Below the pieces are notes generated by a model. That model was not told the origin of the DNA. It ran no database searches and was given only the letters and a program-made list of their open reading frames with translations. Positions 5,614-9,815 of a DNA stretch of 9,815 bases are shown piece by piece (position 1 is the first letter of the stretch; every line of letters starts with the position of its first letter). A program made the translations under genes and the position numbers. Origin of the DNA: Chloroflexota bacterium (lineage in GTDB: Bacteria; Chloroflexota; Dehalococcoidia; DSTF01; JACRBR01); assembly GCA_016213125.1 (NCBI GenBank), contig JACRBR010000140.1, positions 1-9,815 of the forward strand, given 5' to 3'.

Positions 5614-6911
5614 AGGTCACGCTCGTCACGACAAGGCCGAATCGTGCGGCGGGTGCCCGGAAGGGCGCCTTGCCGTCGCTCGGCCTGGGTGCCAACTGGC
5701 GCCAGTTCGCGCTGCTCGTCGCCACGAACGCCTTCGTCGGTGGCATGGTCGGCCTCGAGCGCTCCGTCCTGCCCGTGCTCGCCCGCGATGAGTTCGGCGT
5801 GGCGTCGAAGACTGTCGCGGTCTCGTTCATCGCCGCGTTCGGCCTCGCGAAAGCTATCGCCAACCTGTTCGCGGGGCGCCTTTCGGAGCGCCACTCCCGG
5901 CGGGCGGTCCTCATCGCGGGGTGGCTCGTCGGACTGCCGGTGCCTTTCGTGATCATCTTCGCCCCGGCCTGGGGCTGGATCATTGCCGCCAACGCGCTGC
6001 TTGGCCTCAACCAGGGGCTCGCCTGGTCCATGACCGTGAACATGAAGATCGATCTCGTCGGCCCGCGCCGTCGCGGCCTCGCCCTCGGCCTGAACGAGGC
6101 CGCCGGATACCTCGCCGTCGCCGGCGCGGCATTCGCCGCCGGTGTGATGGCCAGCAGCTACGGCCTGCGGCCCGAGCCCTGGTACCTCGGCATCGCCTTC
6201 GCGGCCTGCGGCCTCGCCCTGAGCGTCCTCCTGATCAAGGACACCGCCCCGTTCGTCGCCGTCGAGTCCGCCGATATGCCGCACGCTCCGTCCGAGGCGT
6301 CGCTGCGTCACAGCTTCGCGCGTGGCACATGGCGCGACGTGCACCTCGCCGGCATCTCCCAGGCCGGCTTCGTTAACAACCTGAACGATGGCCTCGCTTG
6401 GGGCATCTTCCCGCTCTTCTTCGCGTCGCACGGCGCCTCCCTCGACCGCATTGCGGTCCTTGCGGCGATCTATCCGCTGGTCTGGGGCGCCCTACAACTC
6501 GTCACCGGCTGGGCAAGCGACATCGTCGGACGCAAGCCGCTCATCGTCGCCGGTATGCTGGTGCAGGCCGCGGCCATCGTTGCCATCGGAGCGTCCACCA
6601 TGTTCGGCGTTTGGATCGCCGCGCTCGCGCTGCTCGGGCTCGGCACCGCGATGGTCTACCCCGCGCTGCTCGCGGCGACAGGTGACGCCGTGCACCCCGG
6701 CGAGCGCGCGACAGCGCTCGGCGTCTACCGCTTCTGGCGCGACGCCGGCGCCATCGGTGGTGCGCTAGCGGCCGGGGCGCTCGCCGATGCGTTCGGTTTC
6801 ACGGCCGCGATCCAGGCGGTTGCCGCACTCACCGCCGCGTCGGGCGTGCTGGCGCTGATCGCGCTCCGGTCGCCGAACAACATTGCAGCAGGCACGGAGA
6901 TCTCGCCATGA
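5610..6911 (+). CDS. MFS transporter
   Basis: 433 residues with about 12 hydrophobic helices in two halves joined by a polar loop around 215-245. MFS loop 2-3 signatures are visible in both halves: GRLSERHSRRAVL (about 89-101) and GWASDIVGRKPLI (about 300-312). The second half continues with MVYPALLAATGDAVHPGERATALGVYRFWRDAG, typical of efflux-type MFS members. The start overlaps the preceding stop as ATGA; AGGAGAG at 5590-5596 is 13 nt upstream, somewhat far. The 3' end overlaps the MBL-rhodanese gene in the same way. The cargo cannot be read from sequence. By position I infer export of a product of the operon, such as a methylated or sulfur-bearing small molecule. Confidence 0.92.
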   Translation: MKVTLVTTRPNRAAGARKGALPSLGLGANWRQFALLVATNAFVGGMVGLERSVLPVLARDEFGVASKTVAVSFIAAFGLAKAIANLFAGRLSERHSRRAVLIAGWLVGLPVPFVIIFAPAWGWIIAANALLGLNQGLAWSMTVNMKIDLVGPRRRGLALGLNEAAGYLAVAGAAFAAGVMASSYGLRPEPWYLGIAFAACGLALSVLLIKDTAPFVAVESADMPHAPSEASLRHSFARGTWRDVHLAGISQAGFVNNLNDGLAWGIFPLFFASHGASLDRIAVLAAIYPLVWGALQLVTGWASDIVGRKPLIVAGMLVQAAAIVAIGASTMFGVWIAALALLGLGTAMVYPALLAATGDAVHPGERATALGVYRFWRDAGAIGGALAAGALADAFGFTAAIQAVAALTAASGVLALIALRSPNNIAAGTEISP

Positions 6912-8266
6912 ACGTTATCCCCTTCGTCCGTGAGGGCCTCGGCAACAGCTCCTACCTCATCGGCCCCGGAAATGGCACGGCCGTCCTCGTCGACCCCGAT
7001 CGCACCGTCCAACGCTACATCGATGCCGCCGAGGCCCGCGGCTGGCGCATCACCTCCGTACTGGAGACGCACCTACACGCCGACTTCGTCTCCGGCGCGC
7101 ACGAGTTGGCCGCCGGCCTCGGCGCGAAGCTCTGTCTGGCGCGTGATGCGGCCGTCCGCCTGGACCATCAGCCAGTCGCCGGAGCCGAGCGGTTCGCGCT
7201 GGACGGCCTGCAGGTCGAGGTCATCGCCTCGCCGGGCCACACGCCGGAGCACGTGAGCTACGCGATCCGCGCGGCCGCCGGCCCGCCGTCGCTCTTCAGC
7301 GGCGGCTCCCTCATCGTTGGCGGTGCCGCGCGCACCGACCTCATCGCGCCCGACATGGCGGAATCCCTCACCCGCGCGCAGTACCGCACCCTCAAGAACG
7401 CCTTCACTGCCCTCCCCGACGAGACGATCCTCTACCCCACGCACGGCGGCGGCTCCTACTGCTCCGCCGGCGCCGGCGATCAGCGCACCTCCACGCTCGC
7501 GGAGCAGCGGGCGACGAACCCGCTCCTCACGTTCGACGACGAGGACGCCTTCGCGCGCTGGTTCCCAACGACGTTCCCGGCCGTCCCCGCGTACTACACC
7601 CGGATGCGGGCCATGAACCAGGCCGGCCCAACACTCCGCAGCGACATCGCGCCACCGCCGGCTGTATCGCCGCGCGACTTCGATGCCGCGCGATCGCACA
7701 CCATCGTTGTCGATGTGCGCACCGTCGAGGAGTACATGCGCGCGCACGTCCCCGGGTCGCTCAGCATCCCCTTCCGCGACGCCTACGCGGTGTGGCTGGG
7801 CTGGCTCGTCCCGGAGGGCGCCGCGCTGCTCTTCGTGCTGGACGATGTCCCTCTCGACCCTGTCGTGGACGAGTCGCTTCTGGTCGGGTACGAGCGCTTC
7901 GGCGGCGTGCTCGAAGGGGGCATACCCGCATGGCAGGCTGCCGGACTCCCCCTCGCTGCCGCCGGCATCGTCGATGCCGCCGGCGCGCGGCGTTCGCTGC
8001 AGGAAGGGGCGGTCGCCCTCGACGTGCGCGAGCCGGACGAGTATGCCGCCGGACACCTTCCCGGCGCCATCCACATCCCCCTCGGCCAGCTCCCTGCTCG
8101 CCACGGAGAGGTGCCCCGCGATCGCCCCATCGTGACCTACTGCGGTCACGGTGAGCGCGCGGCTACGGCGGTCTCGCTCCTGGAGCAGGCCGGGCTCGCC
8201 CCGCTCGCCAACCTGGCCGGCGGCATCGAGGCATGGGAGACCGCCCCGCTCCCGGTGGAGCGGTAG
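6908..8266 (+). CDS. CstB-like fusion: metallo-beta-lactamase (persulfide dioxygenase-type), pseudo-rhodanese and rhodanese domains
   Basis: 452 residues. Residues 1-240 are an MBL fold with THLHADF (H55, H57, D59), SPGHTPEH (H111) and PTHGGG (H179). Residues about 250-350 are a rhodanese fold (IVVDVRTVEEYMRAHVPGS) without any cysteine; its active loop is replaced by LDDVPLDP. Residues about 352-450 are a second rhodanese with active C412 in YCGHGERA. This MBL/Cys-less rhodanese/active rhodanese order is that of Staphylococcus CstB, which oxidises persulfides and makes thiosulfate. Two metal-site positions deviate: F60 replaces the second His of HxHxDH, and SGGSL (G133) occupies the place of the Asp in the usual TGD motif, a metal ligand in ETHE1. 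Similar GGS variants may form a subfamily. It is the last operon gene and overlaps the MFS gene by 4 nt. Architecture is certain; dioxygenase activity is inferred. Confidence 0.92.
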   Translation: MNVIPFVREGLGNSSYLIGPGNGTAVLVDPDRTVQRYIDAAEARGWRITSVLETHLHADFVSGAHELAAGLGAKLCLARDAAVRLDHQPVAGAERFALDGLQVEVIASPGHTPEHVSYAIRAAAGPPSLFSGGSLIVGGAARTDLIAPDMAESLTRAQYRTLKNAFTALPDETILYPTHGGGSYCSAGAGDQRTSTLAEQRATNPLLTFDDEDAFARWFPTTFPAVPAYYTRMRAMNQAGPTLRSDIAPPPAVSPRDFDAARSHTIVVDVRTVEEYMRAHVPGSLSIPFRDAYAVWLGWLVPEGAALLFVLDDVPLDPVVDESLLVGYERFGGVLEGGIPAWQAAGLPLAAAGIVDAAGARRSLQEGAVALDVREPDEYAAGHLPGAIHIPLGQLPARHGEVPRDRPIVTYCGHGERAATAVSLLEQAGLAPLANLAGGIEAWETAPLPVER

Positions 8267-8419
8267 GTTCGTTTCAGGCGTCCAGGCGCGCACACTTCTC
8301 GGTCGTGACGGCACGCTTCACCCGCTCGCGTTTTGTAGTGGATCGACCGGGTGCCCTTCCTTATGCTTACCGGGCGTCCGCGGGCCAGCCCCATGCGGCG
8401 CCCAGCCAGACGTACACAC

Positions 8420-8425
8420 AAGGAG
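8420..8425 (+). promoter_or_regulatory. Ribosome-binding site fixing the thiolase start
   Basis: AAGGAG lies 7 nt before the ATG at 8433. The open frame extends back to 8151, inside the previous gene, but that extension has no thiolase similarity. The 166-nt gap (8267-8432) holds a weak -10-like TATGCT (8362-8367) without a convincing -35, and no clear terminator. Confidence 0.75.
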
Positions 8426-8432
8426 TCACCCC

Positions 8433-9743
8433 ATGAAGCAGCAGAACGTAGTCCTCGTCGATGGCGTCCGGTCCGCCTTCGGCCGCGGCGGTCGTGGCAT
8501 GCTTGTTGCCACCCGCCTCGACGAGACGGCCGGCAAGGTCGTGCGCGCGCTCATGGAGCGCAACCCCAAGGTCAGCCCCTTCCTCGTCGAGGACATGGGC
8601 CTGGGCAACGTCATGGGCGCGGGCGAGCTGGTGCTCATCGGCGCCAACAACGTCGCGCACCTGGCCGGCCTGCCCAAGGAGGTCTGCTCCTTCGACAGCA
8701 ACCGCCAATGCGGGTCCAGCATGGAGACGCTCCAGCGCCTGGCCGCCGCCATCGCGGTCGGGGCCATCGACTGCGGCATCGCCGTCGGCATCGAGCGGAT
8801 GGGCCGGTCGCTGGGCGGCGGTCTCAGCTCGGGCGCGAAGACGCGCATCACCGAGTTCAACAAGAACCTGGTGAAGATGAACAAGCTCCAGCGCGACCTG
8901 CCGCCGGACCACAGCGAGAACTTCTCCGTCCCCTTCCCGGACTACATCCTCGACTCTAACCCCATCGTCGGCATGACGCAGACGGCGCAGAACGTCGCCG
9001 AGGTCTACGGCCTGACGCGCGAGGAGATCGACCAGTTCTCCGTTGAAAGCCACCGCAAGGTCGCGGAGGCCTATGACAGGGGCATATACAAGGACGAGAT
9101 CATCCCGCTGGAGGTCGAGCAGCCGGTCTTCGACGACCAGGGCAACTGGGTCGAAGCCGAACATGGCAAGACCATCATCTTCGAGCAGGACGAGTGCCTG
9201 CGCCGCGGGACGAACATGGAAGGCCTGAGCGGCCTGAACCCCGTGAAGGGCGTCGTCTCCCTGGGCGGCAAGGAAGTCATCATCACCGCCGGCAACTCCT
9301 GCCCGACGAACGACGGCGTCTCCGCCGCGCTGTTGATGTCCGAGGACAAGGCGCGCGAGCTGGGCCTGACGCCGCTGGCCCGCATCGTTGGCATGGCCGT
9401 GGGCGGCGTGAAGCCGCAGGTGATGGGCCTGGGCCCGATCCCGGCGACGAAGAAGGCGCTGCGGCACGCGGGGATCGAGGCCGGCCAGATCGACCGCGTG
9501 GAGTTCAACGAGGCCTTCGCGGCGCAGGTGATCCCGTCCTGCAAGGAGCTGGGTATCCCCTTGGACCGCGTCAACGTGAACGGCGGCTCCATCGCCATTG
9601 GCCACCCGCTGGGGGCAACCGGCGCGCGCCTCGTGTCGACGGTCGCGCACGAGCTGCGGCGCAGCGGCGGCAAGTACGGGCTCGCCACCCAGTGCATCGG
9701 CGTCGGGATGGGCATCAGCACGATCATCGAGTCGATGAACTGA
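8433..9743 (+). CDS. Thiolase (acetyl-CoA C-acyltransferase)
   Basis: 436 residues, full thiolase length. It has the acylated cysteine C93 (NRQCGSSME), the NEAFAAQ motif (N359 on), the catalytic His in GGSIAIGHPLGATGAR (H391), and the C-terminal cysteine C421 in TQCIGVGMGIS. It should catalyse thiolytic cleavage of 3-ketoacyl-CoA, or the reverse condensation of acetyl-CoA, in the cytosol; sequence alone does not settle which. The glycine-rich tail reads CIGVGMG where most thiolases have C-GGG-G, a mild deviation. The insert GMTQTAQNVAEVYGL with a preceding long loop is typical of the family. It is separated from the sulfur operon by 166 nt with its own strong ribosome-binding site, so it is probably an independent unit for fatty-acid or acetoacetyl-CoA metabolism. 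Confidence 0.95.
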   Translation: MKQQNVVLVDGVRSAFGRGGRGMLVATRLDETAGKVVRALMERNPKVSPFLVEDMGLGNVMGAGELVLIGANNVAHLAGLPKEVCSFDSNRQCGSSMETLQRLAAAIAVGAIDCGIAVGIERMGRSLGGGLSSGAKTRITEFNKNLVKMNKLQRDLPPDHSENFSVPFPDYILDSNPIVGMTQTAQNVAEVYGLTREEIDQFSVESHRKVAEAYDRGIYKDEIIPLEVEQPVFDDQGNWVEAEHGKTIIFEQDECLRRGTNMEGLSGLNPVKGVVSLGGKEVIITAGNSCPTNDGVSAALLMSEDKARELGLTPLARIVGMAVGGVKPQVMGLGPIPATKKALRHAGIEAGQIDRVEFNEAFAAQVIPSCKELGIPLDRVNVNGGSIAIGHPLGATGARLVSTVAHELRRSGGKYGLATQCIGVGMGISTIIESMN

Positions 9744-9749
9744 TGGCAT

Positions 9750-9774
9750 GTGGCACAGCCGACCCCGGCTGTGC
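9750..9774. repeat. Palindromic repeat, copy 3 (after thiolase)
   Basis: A perfect 9-bp stem, GCACAGCCG (9753-9761) / CGGCTGTGC (9766-9774), with loop ACCC. It is identical to 1611-1635 except for one loop base. It begins 6 nt after the thiolase stop, so it could add 3'-end function, but no T-run follows and a classical intrinsic terminator is unlikely. Confidence 0.8.
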
Positions 9775-9799
9775 TGTGGTGATATCGACACCGTAGCGC

Positions 9800-9813
9800 G
9801 GGCGTTTAAGCCC
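9800..9813. repeat. Possible further palindromic repeat at the window edge
   Basis: GGGC (9800-9803), the loop GTTTAA and GCCC (9810-9813), preceded by GTAGCGC. It resembles the start of another dispersed palindromic family but is short and runs to the window end. Confidence 0.3.
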
Positions 9814-9815
9814 CC

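Noticed and set aside
7073..8314. Minus-strand open frame of 413 codons over the MBL-rhodanese gene
   Set aside because: The plus strand encodes clear MBL and rhodanese motifs; the opposite frame is a GC-bias artefact.
8333..8367. Promoter for the thiolase gene (TTGTAG and TATGCT)
   Set aside because: The spacing of 23 nt is too long and the -10 match is weak.
8367..9791. Minus-strand open frame of 474 codons over the thiolase gene
   Set aside because: It is antisense shadow of an unmistakable thiolase; its composition is His/Arg/Ala/Asp-rich with no recognisable domain.

Overview
The window is GC-rich, almost fully coding bacterial DNA. Several families of short palindromic and tandem repeats lie in and between genes. 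Together with a TPR/cyclase signalling protein and a cluster of sulfur-transfer proteins, this style suggests a high-GC environmental lineage such as Chloroflexota. That placement is an inference; there is no rRNA or marker gene to test it.

Layout. (1) 1-2048: the 3' part of a large signalling protein, with TPR-like helices followed by a class III nucleotide cyclase domain. The cyclase domain is interrupted by about 64 low-complexity residues built from repeat DNA. (2) 2049-2254: a repeat-bearing spacer, then an orphan single-domain response regulator (2255-2647). (3) 2692-3348, minus strand: an ArsR-family repressor fused to a rhodanese domain. It diverges from (4), a seven-gene plus-strand operon at 3512-8266. 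The operon encodes a tiny Cys/His-rich DUF1059-like protein, a TusA-like protein lacking the usual CPxP motif, a DsrE-family protein, an ArsM-like SAM methyltransferase lacking two of the usual arsenic-binding cysteines, a DUF4395-like membrane protein, an MFS transporter, and a metallo-beta-lactamase/pseudo-rhodanese/rhodanese fusion with the domain order of the persulfide dioxygenase CstB. Neighbouring genes overlap or lie 16-23 nt apart. (5) 8433-9743: a thiolase, set apart by a 166-nt gap and probably a separate unit. A palindrome nearly identical to the one inside the cyclase gene follows it.

How it may work. The AT-rich gap between the repressor and the operon holds a good sigma-70 promoter (TTGACA, 17 nt, TAGGAT). 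A perfect inverted repeat overlaps its -35 box. The repressor's DNA-binding half has no cysteine; its only two cysteines are in the rhodanese loop, so it may sense persulfide or sulfane sulfur there. The operon would then relay sulfur (TusA, DsrE, rhodanese), oxidise persulfide (MBL domain), and possibly methylate and export a product (methyltransferase, DUF4395-like protein, MFS). It resembles in logic the staphylococcal cst and the bigR/sqrR persulfide-response operons, but the regulator, methyltransferase and exporter differ. This is the best candidate for an undescribed system in the window.
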